Shown piece after piece: positions 50,860-59,339 of a DNA stretch of 64,000 bases. Origin of the DNA: Caryophanales bacterium UBA4691. Lineage in GTDB: Bacteria > Bacillota_I > Bacilli_A > RFN20 > CAG-826. The DNA lies in contig DHKP01000007.1 of the NCBI GenBank assembly GCA_002404865.1, positions 62,001 through 126,000 on the forward strand. The letters are read 5' to 3'. The translations under genes and the position numbers were made by a program. The number at the start of each line of letters is the position of its first letter. Positions within the stretch are counted from its first letter, which is position 1. The notes under the pieces are model-generated. The model was not told the origin of the DNA. It did no database searches and saw nothing but the letters and a program-made list of their open reading frames with translations.

Positions 50860-51445
50860 ATTTATCGTTTGCTTTTCTTATCTCGTGACAATGCCGACAC
50901 CGCGGTTCATATGACTCAGTGCCGCCAACTAAAACGACAGGATCATCTTTTGCGGCAGGAACACCATTTACGATTCGTTGTGTCATTGTCGCAGGCGCCC
51001 CACACTTAACGCAAATAGCGGTGAGTTTTGTGACAAATTCCGCACGCGCCAATAAAGAAGCGCTGACAGGGAACGGTTCCCCTCTAAAATCAGTATCTAA
51101 GCCAGCCGCTATGACGCGAATCCCCCGATTTGCTAGTTCTTCGCAAACATCGATGATACCCACATCGAAGAATTGCACTTCGTCAATTCCCACCACTTCA
51201 GTATCATCTTTCACGTAAGAATAGATTTCGCTTGAATTCTTTAAAGGAATCGCTTTTGTTTTATTTTTTAAATGCGAGACCACTTCATCCCGACTATAGC
51301 GATTATCGATCGCTGGCTTAAAAACCACATATTTTTTGTGAGCGTAATCGAGTCTTCTTAAGCGGCGTAATAATTCTTCGCTTTTTCCAGCGAACATCGG
51401 ACCGACAACAATCTCGATCCAACCAGGTTCTTTCAAAATCTCCAT
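50858..51445 (-). CDS. tdk: Thymidine kinase
   Basis: Type II thymidine kinase of 195 residues, which makes dTMP from thymidine. P-loop GPMFAGKSEELL, then GIDEVQFFD and the zinc-ribbon cysteines CVKC and CRHC, are the family marks. The gene is probably leaderless: TATAAT lies exactly 7 nt before the ATG at 51445. It converges on the TetR gene. It completes a pyrimidine salvage set with cdd, udk and deoC in this window. Confidence 0.96.
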   Translation of the reverse strand: MEILKEPGWIEIVVGPMFAGKSEELLRRLRRLDYAHKKYVVFKPAIDNRYSRDEVVSHLKNKTKAIPLKNSSEIYSYVKDDTEVVGIDEVQFFDVGIIDVCEELANRGIRVIAAGLDTDFRGEPFPVSASLLARAEFVTKLTAICVKCGAPATMTQRIVNGVPAAKDDPVVLVGGTESYEPRCRHCHEIRKANDK

Positions 51446-51452
51446 GCGAACT

Positions 51453-51458
51453 ATTATA
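51453..51458 (-). promoter_or_regulatory. Leaderless -10 box of tdk
   Basis: TATAAT on the minus strand, then 7 nt (AGTTCGC) and the ATG at 51445. Confidence 0.6.
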
Positions 51459-51498
51459 GGTGAGTAAGTCCATTCTAGATATGGATATTTTTTCTTTT

Positions 51499-51513
51499 TT
51501 GTACACTGTACAA
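51499..51513. promoter_or_regulatory. Palindromic operator candidate
   Basis: TTGTACA-C-TGTACAA, a perfect 15-bp palindrome in the tdk/thioesterase divergent region, on the thioesterase side. The shape suits a dimeric regulator; the protein is unknown. Confidence 0.5.
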
Positions 51514-51587
51514 ACTAGCTAAGCTTTCCTTTGCTAACTATTTCTTTTCCTATTTCTTTTTGGAATAGAAAAACGGAAAATATCGTT

Positions 51588-52301
51588 ATGAATACAAAAA
51601 TTTATCAAGAAAAAATTCCCGTACGAGTAGATTGGCTTGATTTCAAAAAAACCTTAAAGCTGTCCACGTTATTTAGACTCTTTCAAGATGTTGCCCTTCG
51701 TCATCTAGAGTCGATTTCCTTTGGGGATGAAATCATCCGCGGAGAAGGACTACATTGGGTCGTATCGCGTTATCATTTAGAAATTAACCACATGCCTAAA
51801 TATGGCGATACATTAATCATAAAAACCTATCCTGAACCGCTTTTGGCTTATTTTTTCCCTCGCCAATTTTTTGTCGCAAATGACGAAGGGGAAATTCTCA
51901 TCAAAGCAGGGAGTTTATGGGCACTTGTGGATGAAAAGAAGCGAACAATGGTCATGCCAAATTCTTCTTTATTGAAGGATTATGGAATTACGACAGGGGA
52001 AGAGATTCATTACCCTCTCCCCTATAAAACCAAAGAAGGCAAAAATAAAAGCGTCATTAAAGCATCGTATTCTTCTTGCGACTTAAACAGTCATCTCAAT
52101 AATTGCTCCTACATCGATATTCTTGAGGATATGATACCAATTGACTATTTGGCTTCTCATTCACCAAAAACTGTTGATATTCACTACAAAAAAGAAATTC
52201 TTCTAGGTCAAGAAATTCCTCTTTCTTATGAGGAAAACGATAACTTATATACCTTCCATAGCGATAACTTTTCTCTAGGCATCCAATTCCAAAAAGATTA
52301 A
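51588..52301 (+). CDS. Acyl-ACP thioesterase (FatA/B-like)
   Basis: 237 residues with two hot-dog domains. The N-terminal one has RVDWLDFKKTLKLSTLFRLFQDVA and GLHWVVSRYHLEINHMP; the C-terminal one has CDLNSHLNNCSYIDILEDM with the Asn/His catalytic area. These enzymes release free fatty acids from ACP, or hydrolyse other thioesters. The ATG at 51588 is preferred; an upstream in-frame TTG at 51531 adds a hydrophobic, non-family sequence. Only a weak GGA precedes the start. A palindrome at 51499-51513 lies upstream. Confidence 0.85.
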   Translation: MNTKIYQEKIPVRVDWLDFKKTLKLSTLFRLFQDVALRHLESISFGDEIIRGEGLHWVVSRYHLEINHMPKYGDTLIIKTYPEPLLAYFFPRQFFVANDEGEILIKAGSLWALVDEKKRTMVMPNSSLLKDYGITTGEEIHYPLPYKTKEGKNKSVIKASYSSCDLNSHLNNCSYIDILEDMIPIDYLASHSPKTVDIHYKKEILLGQEIPLSYEENDNLYTFHSDNFSLGIQFQKD

Positions 52302-53063
52302 AGAGCTTTCGCTAATTTTAAATTTTCCGCCGTTTCAATGGATGACAATTGTCTAATTCATGGGGTTACATCGAATCCGCCGCGTACAAGCACTAAAACA
52401 GCGAATTTTTAGTATTCTCGGTAATGTCCAAAATAGACTATCCGATCGCTTCATCCCTATCGCTATGCAAACTGCATTCCTTAGATAAATTTTGGCTTGT
52501 TTTCAAGAATTGAGGCGAAACAAAACGTTTCCGAATCTTATCGATAGTGCTTTATAAATAAAAAAACATTCCTCCATCTTGCTTACTAAAGCAAAATTCT
52601 CGGAATATCACAACAAACATGTGTTTGATTAACTGTATTTATACAATTTGCGTACGCCCTTAAAAAGTGCGTACAGTTTGTCCCAAATGCGTACAGCTGA
52701 ATAAAAGAAAAAACCTTCCAACAAGTAGGAGGTCTGTAACTGTTTCCGTTACCGAATGTGCGCTAGCCTTTTAACGTGGTCTTAGGCACTGCGCTGTCCA
52801 CGATCCAATCCTCGCGCTGGTCATAGGGCAATTCACAGGTATTATTTTGATAAGTGCGTGGATTCTCCTTGGATTAGGGTGCTGTTTTATTGATTCTTGA
52901 TGTGCTACTTATGAAGGGTGTTGCTAAAAACTTCACTTATGAAAAACTATTGAGATAGGATTGAACTATTGAGTTTTGGAACTGAGAAATTAAAAAGGCA
53001 AGGATAGTCGAGAAAAAATTGTCGTCTGCGCTAAAATTATTGTCCGTAAGGAGCTGAAGGAAT
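52302..53063. other. Long gene-free stretch upstream of the AraC gene
   Basis: 762 bp without an intact gene. It contains the TGCGTAC repeat cluster (52649-52694), a higher-GC piece (about 52740-52870) with a stop-bounded minus-strand frame of 36 codons (52763-52873) that ends in VDSAVPKTTLKG and looks like a gene relic, and the AraC promoter area. The composition and the decay signs suggest an insertion scar. Confidence 0.5.
52649..52694 (+). repeat. Three direct TGCGTAC repeats
   Basis: TGCGTAC at 52649-52655, 52668-52674 and 52688-52694, spaced 19 and 20 bp (about two helical turns), the last two extended to TGCGTACAG. They could be regulator sites or iteron-like remnants. Related GCGTACA also occurs near 48630 and 52383. 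Confidence 0.5.
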
Positions 53064-53945
53064 ATGAAAGAACAGATTTTGGCTGTCCAGCGGATGCAGG
53101 ATTATATCGAGAAGAATAATGCAAAGGAAATCAATTTGTCGGACTTAGCGCGCGCGTCAATGTTTTCTCCGTGGTATTCTTATCGACTGTTCCGTGACTC
53201 TCTTGGGCTGACGCCGACTGAGTATATCCGCAAGTATCGGCTCACGCAGGCGGCAAAAAAACTTAAAAGCGGTAATATCAAGGTTATTGACGCAGCGTTT
53301 GGCGCAGGTTTTTTGAATGTAGATACCTTCACACGGGCATTTTACAGAGAATTCGGGCTGAACCCAAGCGACTATACGAAAAATCCGGTTCCTGTCACCT
53401 TCTTTATTCCTTACGGTGCAAAATATCGAGAATTAAAAAAGGAGGACATCGACGTGTCAAACATTCAACCTATTTTCATTCAGGTTATCCGTAAGCCGGA
53501 ACGCCTATGCATTATCAAACGTGGCAAGCAGGCGACAGACTATTTCCCGTACTGCGAAGAAGTCAGTTGTGACGTTTGGGGTATTCTTATGAGTATGAAG
53601 TCGCTCTGTGGAGAACCCGTTTCCATGTGGTTGCCTGAAAAATACAAAAAGCCGAATACATCCACCTATGTGCAGGGTGTCGAGGTCGAAACCGACTACA
53701 AGGGAATCATTCCGGAAGGATTTGAAACCATTCATCTGCCCGAAGCAGAATATCTGATGTTTCAGGGACCATCTTTCCGCGAAGAGGATTATTGCGAAGC
53801 TATCCGCACGGTACAAACGGCAATGGATAGTTACGATCCATCTGTCATTGGCTACCGCTGGGACAATGAAAATCCGCGCATTCAATTAGAACCTCGCGGA
53901 CAGCGCGGATACATTGAGCTGAGAGCCGTGTGTAAATGTCAATGA
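53064..53945 (+). CDS. AraC-family regulator with GyrI-like effector domain
   Basis: 293 residues. The N-terminal AraC HTH pair (RMQDYIEKNNAKEINLSDLA, then FGAGFLNVDTFTRAFYREFG) is followed by a GyrI/BmrR-like small-molecule domain (~135-290, ending YIELRAVCKC). The layout matches Rob/BltR-like multidrug or stress regulators. Codon use (many CTG, CCG, CGG, GCG) and GC content are visibly higher than in neighbours, which suggests recent transfer from a higher-GC Firmicute. The start has GGAGCTGAAGG before the ATG. A strong terminator follows at 54009-54052. Confidence 0.9.
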   Translation: MKEQILAVQRMQDYIEKNNAKEINLSDLARASMFSPWYSYRLFRDSLGLTPTEYIRKYRLTQAAKKLKSGNIKVIDAAFGAGFLNVDTFTRAFYREFGLNPSDYTKNPVPVTFFIPYGAKYRELKKEDIDVSNIQPIFIQVIRKPERLCIIKRGKQATDYFPYCEEVSCDVWGILMSMKSLCGEPVSMWLPEKYKKPNTSTYVQGVEVETDYKGIIPEGFETIHLPEAEYLMFQGPSFREEDYCEAIRTVQTAMDSYDPSVIGYRWDNENPRIQLEPRGQRGYIELRAVCKCQ

Positions 53946-54008
53946 TATTTTTAATAAAAAATAGAAACAATAATTAATAGAAAATGGAATTATAATATTA
54001 ATAATGTA

Positions 54009-54052
54009 AGAGATAGCATTAGCTGTTAATAGGTAAAATGCTATCTCTTTTT
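54009..54052 (+). terminator. Terminator of the AraC/GyrI gene
   Basis: AGAGATAGCATT/AATGCTATCTCT, a 12-bp perfect stem, then TTTTT. Confidence 0.92.
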
Positions 54053-54246
54053 ACGTTTAATTAATATATTCTTAGTCCCATAAGAAGGAACCATCAATCG
54101 TTCCATAGCAACATCTATCGTCCCGTTGATAAGGCTTTCGTTCCGTTGCAATATGTAAAAAGAAAAAGAGCCTCTTAAAAATGCCGTTTGACACTTCAAA
54201 AAGACTCTATATTTTGTTGGCAGAAAGGATAAATGTTCCTATCTGC

Positions 54247-54277
54247 AAAAAAGGTCTGACACAATTTGTATCAAACC
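54247..54277 (-). terminator. Terminator of tRNA-Ser (GCT)
   Basis: GGTTTGATACA/TGTGTCAGACC, an 11-bp stem with two wobbles, followed by TTTTTT on the minus strand. Confidence 0.85.
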
Positions 54278-54290
54278 TATGCTTTTCTTA

Positions 54291-54382
54291 TGGCGGAGGC
54301 GGAGAGATTTGAACTCTCGCTGGAAGAAACTCCCACTAACAGATTAGCAATCTGCCCCCTTCGGCCTCTTGGGTACGCCTCC
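54291..54382 (-). tRNA. tRNA-Ser (GCT)
   Basis: Acceptor GGAGGCG/CGCCTCC, anticodon loop TTGCTAA, long variable arm, encoded CCA. It reads AGC/AGU. Confidence 0.95.
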
Positions 54383-54545
54383 GTGCCGGAATATACTAGC
54401 ACAAACCAGTAAGAAGTTACTAGAAACTTTCGAAAGTTTTATTGGAAACTCAAGATTTGGGAGAGCAAAACAGAAATTCAACACAGTTTTTATTAAAATA
54501 AGCAATGAACGCGATAGAGAATTGATTCATTGAAGAGTCATTTTC

Positions 54546-54573
54546 TTGCGAATCGAAAGGTGGGTTTTATAAT
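54546..54573 (+). promoter_or_regulatory. Leaderless promoter of the polytopic membrane protein gene
   Basis: TTGCGA (54546-54551), 16-bp spacer, TATAAT (54568-54573), GTTGCC, ATG at 54580. Confidence 0.7.
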
Positions 54574-54579
54574 GTTGCC

Positions 54580-55941
54580 ATGGTAGAAAATAAAGAAGAA
54601 TCGGAATGCGCTCGTAGAGCAATTCGTAACGCGATAGCCTTTTTAATAGCTTCAACTTGTTTTTTAGCGTATTGGATTACCTTTTTATTGATGGGCGTCG
54701 CCGAACGCCCAAAGAATTATTCTTTATATTTATTCTTTGTTATCCTCGAATTAGTATTCCATTCGCTCATCATTGTTTTTACTTCTCTTTCTCTTCGGAA
54801 AAAGCACCATAAGCATTATCAATTTTTCTTCACAGGGAACTGGATTTTATTATCCATTGCCACTTTCCCATTGCCGTTCGCCTATTTGTTTAGCGCAGGT
54901 ATGAATAACGTTCCTCTCGATAATGAGGTGGCTAGCATGGCTACTCCCACCACAATTCTATGCATCCTCGCTCTATTTTTCGCATCTGCAGCCCTAGAAA
55001 AATATCAGGAGCGCGACATTAGCGCACATAAGACTTTTATTCGGCTCATGGTAGGGACTTTATTTGCGGCAGCCTTATATGTCTTTGGCTCAATGATTTA
55101 CAAAATCAGCGTGAATACAAATCCTAGCGGAATGCTCACTACGATTTATTTTTATGTCGCATTGGCTTTTATCTATTTAGCCATATGCGTTTATGGCGCA
55201 ATCAGCGTCACTAAAGAAATGTCTATCACTTCCTTGGACGAAAAGCGAAAAGTCCCCGATTCGAAGCATTCTTTATTTCGGATCGCGAATGGTTTTTATT
55301 TAGCCTATTCCTTAATCAATATCGTGATGGACTCCTATAATCTTGCTTCGGCGATAAAAAACGATAACGTCATTACAAATATCAGATTCGGAAGGGTCGA
55401 TTCCTTCTTGCTATTAGGAAATGAAATATTTTTGTTCCTCATTCATTCTTTTTTGCTTCTATACGCATTCATTCTCCTTCACGCCAAAAATGAAGAAAAA
55501 CAAAGAGATCCATTGTTCTCCTTATCAGTATTAAGTGTTTTGTTTTGCCTTTCTTACGCGGTACCAGGAATTGTGGGAGGAAATGGAATCGTAAAAACGT
55601 ATTTATCGTCTCGCGTAAATATGATCCCTTATATCATTCCAGAATTCTCCATCATTACATTTGCGGTCATCGGAGTGGGAACTAGTCTTGCTGGTTTATT
55701 TTTTGTAGGCCATAGAAGGATCGATGCTGCAATATTCATCGCGGTTGCTTCTTTTATGATGGTCGGCGTCACAATCGCATTATTCGCTGGTGAAATCTAT
55801 TTGCTCGTCAATGAAAAATCTACGTTCTTTCAAAGTATAAGCGTCCTAGTCGAATCGCTTCCTGATTTAGCCTTGGTGACTATCAATCTTCTCGCCTTAG
55901 CAAAAGAATATCCCCAAAAAGAAAAAATCGCCTCAAAGTGA
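54580..55941 (+). CDS. Polytopic membrane protein, unknown function
   Basis: 453 residues with about twelve hydrophobic segments in two halves separated by a charged loop (TSLDEKRKVPDSKHSL, ~residue 225). Both halves begin with a charged stretch followed by a helix with aromatic residues, so an internal duplication is possible. There is no signal peptide and no motif known to me (no ATPase, no transporter signature). It is flanked by a tRNA-Ser and proS, with a terminator shared with proS. Leaderless by promoter position. Confidence 0.7.
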   Translation: MVENKEESECARRAIRNAIAFLIASTCFLAYWITFLLMGVAERPKNYSLYLFFVILELVFHSLIIVFTSLSLRKKHHKHYQFFFTGNWILLSIATFPLPFAYLFSAGMNNVPLDNEVASMATPTTILCILALFFASAALEKYQERDISAHKTFIRLMVGTLFAAALYVFGSMIYKISVNTNPSGMLTTIYFYVALAFIYLAICVYGAISVTKEMSITSLDEKRKVPDSKHSLFRIANGFYLAYSLINIVMDSYNLASAIKNDNVITNIRFGRVDSFLLLGNEIFLFLIHSFLLLYAFILLHAKNEEKQRDPLFSLSVLSVLFCLSYAVPGIVGGNGIVKTYLSSRVNMIPYIIPEFSIITFAVIGVGTSLAGLFFVGHRRIDAAIFIAVASFMMVGVTIALFAGEIYLLVNEKSTFFQSISVLVESLPDLALVTINLLALAKEYPQKEKIASK

Positions 55942-55956
55942 AGCGATTCTTTTTTT
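55921..55956. terminator. Bidirectional terminator between the membrane gene and proS
   Basis: AATCGC/GCGATT stem with A run upstream and T run downstream; it overlaps the 3' ends of both genes. Confidence 0.75.
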
Positions 55957-57394
55957 AATAGGCTCTAGCGAAATAGGCAATCAATTTAGCGCTTTTCCCG
56001 CATACTGGGCATAGCGTTCCTTCTTCCACACTTTCTTTATAAATGCAGCGAGCGGTGCCGCCAAGGGTGAATTCCTTGATTTTATCTTCACATTCTACTT
56101 CACCACAAAACGCCATTTTGACATATCCGCCTTTATCGAGCATCGCCTTAAGTTCTTCTAAGGAATGGGCTTCGTAAATATGGGAATCAAGGAAAGCTTT
56201 CGCCTTGTCATACATTAATTTATGAATCTCTTTAAGCAAGGAAGGAATTTCTTCTTCGATGGTTTCAATCTTTGCCGTTTGCTTTTCTCCATCGACGCGG
56301 CGGGTGAGAACAGCTTCTCCTTTCGCCAAGTCACGTGGTCCGATTTCGATGCGAAGTGGGACGCCTTTCATCTCGTATTCGCTAAATTTCCATCCTGGCG
56401 TCTTTTTTGGATCATCGTCCACTTTCACGCGGATGCCTTTTTCTTTGAGTTGCTTTGCGATAGAATTGCAGGCTTCTAAAATCCCCGCTTCTTGTTGACG
56501 AACGGGGATGATGACGACTTGGATTGGGGCTACAAATGGAGGTAGCACTAAGCCGTTATCGTCTCCATGAACCATGATTGTTGCACCGAGTAGACGCGTA
56601 GAAACCCCCCAAGAAGTTTGATGGGGGATAGATAAATGGTTATCTCTCCCCATGAAGGAAATGCCATAGGCTTTCGCAAATCCCTGTCCTAAATAATGGG
56701 AAGTGCCGCTTTGCAAAGCTTTACCATCATGCATCAAAGCTTCAATCGTATAAGTAGCGACGGCACCAGCAAATTTTTCGTGTTCTGTTTTTTTGCCTTT
56801 CACAAAAGGTATCGCGAGAAGTTCTTTACCGACATCATCGTAAATATCGAGGAAGGTTTTCACATTCTCTTCTGCTTCTTCTTTCGTTTCAAATAAACAG
56901 TGCCCTTCTTGCCAAAGGAATTCAGCGCCCCGGAGGAATGGACGAGTTGTCTTTTCCCAGCGAACAACCGAACACCACTGGTTATACATTTTTGGAAGGT
57001 CCCGGTAACTAGAAATTTGACGTTTGTATAATTCGCTAAATAAAATTTCACTCGTTGGACGAATGACTAATGGATCTTCTAGTTTTTTGCCGCCTCCATA
57101 AGTCGCAACAAGGGTTTCAGGAGCGAATCCTTCCACGTGCTCTTTTTCTTTGGCGAATAAAGACATTGGGATGACAAGAGGCAAATACACATTCATCGCG
57201 CCATTTTCTTTAAAACGGCGATTCATGTAATTTTGAATCTCTTCCCAAATCGCATAGCTATAGGGAAGATAATCGATGAATCCTTTCACCGAGCTATAAT
57301 CCATAAGCTCTGCTTTTTTGCAAATATCGGTGTACCACTGCGCGAAATCTTCCTCGCGAGAGGTAATGGCTTGGTTTTTGATTTGTTGGCTCAT
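55955..57394 (-). CDS. proS: Prolyl-tRNA synthetase (archaeal/eukaryal-like type)
   Basis: 479-residue class II synthetase of the short type without the INS editing domain. Motif 2/3 regions include VIRPTSEILFSELYKRQ, WCSVVRWEKTTRPFLRGAEFLWQEGH, and HQTSWGVSTRLLG. The C-terminal zinc-binding extension has CEDK, TARCIYKESVEEGTLCPVCGK and ends in the conserved Tyr (ARAY). The start is the ATG at 57394 after AAAGGGGAAC; an in-frame start at 57421 would overlap the upstream gene. The gene follows the degenerate GGDEF-EAL gene by 13 bp. This ProS type occurs in Mollicutes and some Firmicutes. Confidence 0.96.
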   Translation of the reverse strand: MSQQIKNQAITSREEDFAQWYTDICKKAELMDYSSVKGFIDYLPYSYAIWEEIQNYMNRRFKENGAMNVYLPLVIPMSLFAKEKEHVEGFAPETLVATYGGGKKLEDPLVIRPTSEILFSELYKRQISSYRDLPKMYNQWCSVVRWEKTTRPFLRGAEFLWQEGHCLFETKEEAEENVKTFLDIYDDVGKELLAIPFVKGKKTEHEKFAGAVATYTIEALMHDGKALQSGTSHYLGQGFAKAYGISFMGRDNHLSIPHQTSWGVSTRLLGATIMVHGDDNGLVLPPFVAPIQVVIIPVRQQEAGILEACNSIAKQLKEKGIRVKVDDDPKKTPGWKFSEYEMKGVPLRIEIGPRDLAKGEAVLTRRVDGEKQTAKIETIEEEIPSLLKEIHKLMYDKAKAFLDSHIYEAHSLEELKAMLDKGGYVKMAFCGEVECEDKIKEFTLGGTARCIYKESVEEGTLCPVCGKSAKLIAYFARAY

Positions 57395-57407
57395 AAGTTC
57401 CCCTTTC

Positions 57408-59219
57408 CTATTTTCGGTCAATCATTCCTTTAACGCGGTCAACGCTTTTGCTATTAATCGGCTTAAACATTGCGTCGTATGGCGCAAATGAATCACTAGA
57501 GATATACTCCACCTTGCTGCCAACCACAAGTTCAATCGCGTTCCAGTTCATTAAATTTGTGCCGATTATCGGTTTTTTATAACGCATGAGGCGTTCCACT
57601 AGCGCGTGGAGCTCACTGCGAATCGCCGTATCCATATTGGTTTCAGAACGTGAGGAGAAATCTACGAAGAAAGCATCGCATTGTTCATAAATAGAGCGCT
57701 CTAAGACAAGCGCCTTGCCCTTTAAATAGATGGCAAAGCCAAAGCCGTTTCTTTTGATGGTCGCAATGAATTTAAATAAGGTTTCGATACTAGTTGGATC
57801 GAGGTAATTAGCAATGTCTTCTTCTTTGAACAAGAAGGTAAGGTTCGCTTCTTTTGCGGCATTATAGTGAGGGAAAAAAGAAGTAATAAGCATTCTTTCG
57901 TCCATTCTAGCAGGCAAGAACAAACGATGGTTTTTTTCCATCCTCTCAGCGACAAAAGTAGGCACTAAATGTTTGGCAATCGCCGCGAATAAACTCTTTT
58001 CGTCTTTTGCGCGAATCGCGTAGTTCTTTAATTCGTCAATCGAGCCAAAGGAGGTGCCGATTGGAATCGCGCGCGCCATATACCCATATATTTTCTTATC
58101 ATTAACGTCATATATGGGTCGATAAGAGAAAGAAAGTTTCTTTTCGTATATAATGCGGTCCACCTCGCTCCGATAATGGAGTTCATCGGCAGGCGTGATG
58201 ATTTTATCGCCTTTGGAGAAGAAAGCGAGGGTATCGCTAGTAGTTTCTGTGGCGTTATATGCGCTTTTTCTCGCTGCTTCCAATAGAGCATCGCTATCAT
58301 CGGGAACATCACGGTTGCTTACAATTCCGCATTGAACTTGATATTTGGCAAAAGACGTCCTTCTTTTCCCATTATCAAGCGCTTTATCAACCCCGTCTTT
58401 TACCCGCAAAGCGTAAAAAATCGCGTTGCTCATCTCAATCATATCAAAATTCACCACGACAATTTCCGTATTCGATAAGCGAATCGCCTTTTCATTTCCG
58501 GAAACGTAAGGGAACAAAGCGTTTTTAAAACGCAAAAAGAGATCATTGGAGACTTCGCTATCCTTTAAGTGAGGATCAAAGCCAGGGAGCCCAGTTTTGC
58601 CCCTGCATAAGGTAAAACAGAACGTATAGCCAACGTTATTACCGTTGATTTTTAAGACCTGAGCAAGCTCGCCTTCCGAAGAGAAATTTCTCATCGCAGT
58701 ATGAACGGGCTTATCAAAATGGAGCAAATAGCTTTCTAAGTGGAGTATCCCCTGCGCAACATTGACGGAATCAACATGCAAAAATGATGACATGGTTCGT
58801 CTTTCTTTCTTGAAATAAACGTCCACTTGGAGATATTTTTGCTCATTTTTCCCGCCGAGTAATCCGTCAATCCAATTTCTTACTCTTTCTTGCTCAGAGA
58901 CAGGAAAAGAAGAATAAAAGCCTTCCATCGTCGCGATTTTGACTTCGCTCATACTAGAAAGATTAAAATAGCGAACATAATTTCTCGGGCGATTTATGTA
59001 AAATACGCGGATAGATGCAGACTGATTATTGATTTCTTTTTTAAAACGATTTGTTTTGTTATTTTCAACAACGAATAAAGCGATGACTAGTGTAAGCAAA
59101 ATAACAAGAATCAAACCAACTAAAAGAAAGGAAATCTGCTCGTAACTACCTTCAAATGCTTCAATAGAAGAGGCTAGAATTTGTTTTTTTGCATTTAAAA
59201 AAGAAACGGATTTTTCCAT
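57408..59219 (-). CDS. Membrane protein with catalytically degenerate GGDEF and EAL-like domains
   Basis: 603 residues: one N-terminal membrane helix (~30-52), a linker with a PAS-like segment (~70-165), a GGDEF-like domain (~170-340) and an EAL-like domain (~345-600). Where GGDEF enzymes have RxGGDEF, this protein has RLSNTEIVVV (247-256); the C-terminal GGDEF helix ALLEAARKSAYNA is kept. Where EAL domains have QPIxxxxxxxxGxEALxR, it reads SYRPIYDVNDKKIYGYMAR (365-383), with MAR for EAL. It should neither make nor degrade c-di-GMP; it may bind a nucleotide or act as a structural sensor (compare GdpP/YybT-like or dead EAL receptors). The -10 box lies 7 nt before the ATG at 59219. It precedes proS by 13 bp. 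Confidence 0.7.
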   Translation of the reverse strand: MEKSVSFLNAKKQILASSIEAFEGSYEQISFLLVGLILVILLTLVIALFVVENNKTNRFKKEINNQSASIRVFYINRPRNYVRYFNLSSMSEVKIATMEGFYSSFPVSEQERVRNWIDGLLGGKNEQKYLQVDVYFKKERRTMSSFLHVDSVNVAQGILHLESYLLHFDKPVHTAMRNFSSEGELAQVLKINGNNVGYTFCFTLCRGKTGLPGFDPHLKDSEVSNDLFLRFKNALFPYVSGNEKAIRLSNTEIVVVNFDMIEMSNAIFYALRVKDGVDKALDNGKRRTSFAKYQVQCGIVSNRDVPDDSDALLEAARKSAYNATETTSDTLAFFSKGDKIITPADELHYRSEVDRIIYEKKLSFSYRPIYDVNDKKIYGYMARAIPIGTSFGSIDELKNYAIRAKDEKSLFAAIAKHLVPTFVAERMEKNHRLFLPARMDERMLITSFFPHYNAAKEANLTFLFKEEDIANYLDPTSIETLFKFIATIKRNGFGFAIYLKGKALVLERSIYEQCDAFFVDFSSRSETNMDTAIRSELHALVERLMRYKKPIIGTNLMNWNAIELVVGSKVEYISSDSFAPYDAMFKPINSKSVDRVKGMIDRK

Positions 59220-59226
59220 CAAGGGA

Positions 59227-59232
59227 ATTGTA
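59227..59232 (-). promoter_or_regulatory. Leaderless -10 box of the degenerate GGDEF-EAL gene
   Basis: TACAAT on the minus strand, TCCCTTG, ATG at 59219. Confidence 0.5.
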
Positions 59233-59299
59233 ACACGTTCTAGTATGCTTTGATATGCGCATTAATAGGCGAAAAGAGGGTCAACTCTTCACTATATTC

Positions 59300-59328
59300 T
59301 TGAGGAAAGCATCGTATCGCGCTATGAT
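59300..59328 (+). promoter_or_regulatory. Promoter of tRNA-Ser (CGA)
   Basis: TTGAGG (59300-59305), 17-bp spacer, TATGAT (59323-59328). Confidence 0.65.
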
Positions 59329-59339
59329 TAGCGCTACTT

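Larger units (their letters stand above)
53946..54290. other. Gene-free stretch between araC and tRNA-Ser
   Basis: 345 bp that hold the araC terminator (54009-54052) and the tRNA-Ser terminator (54247-54277). I see no coding region or structured RNA in the rest. Confidence 0.6.
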
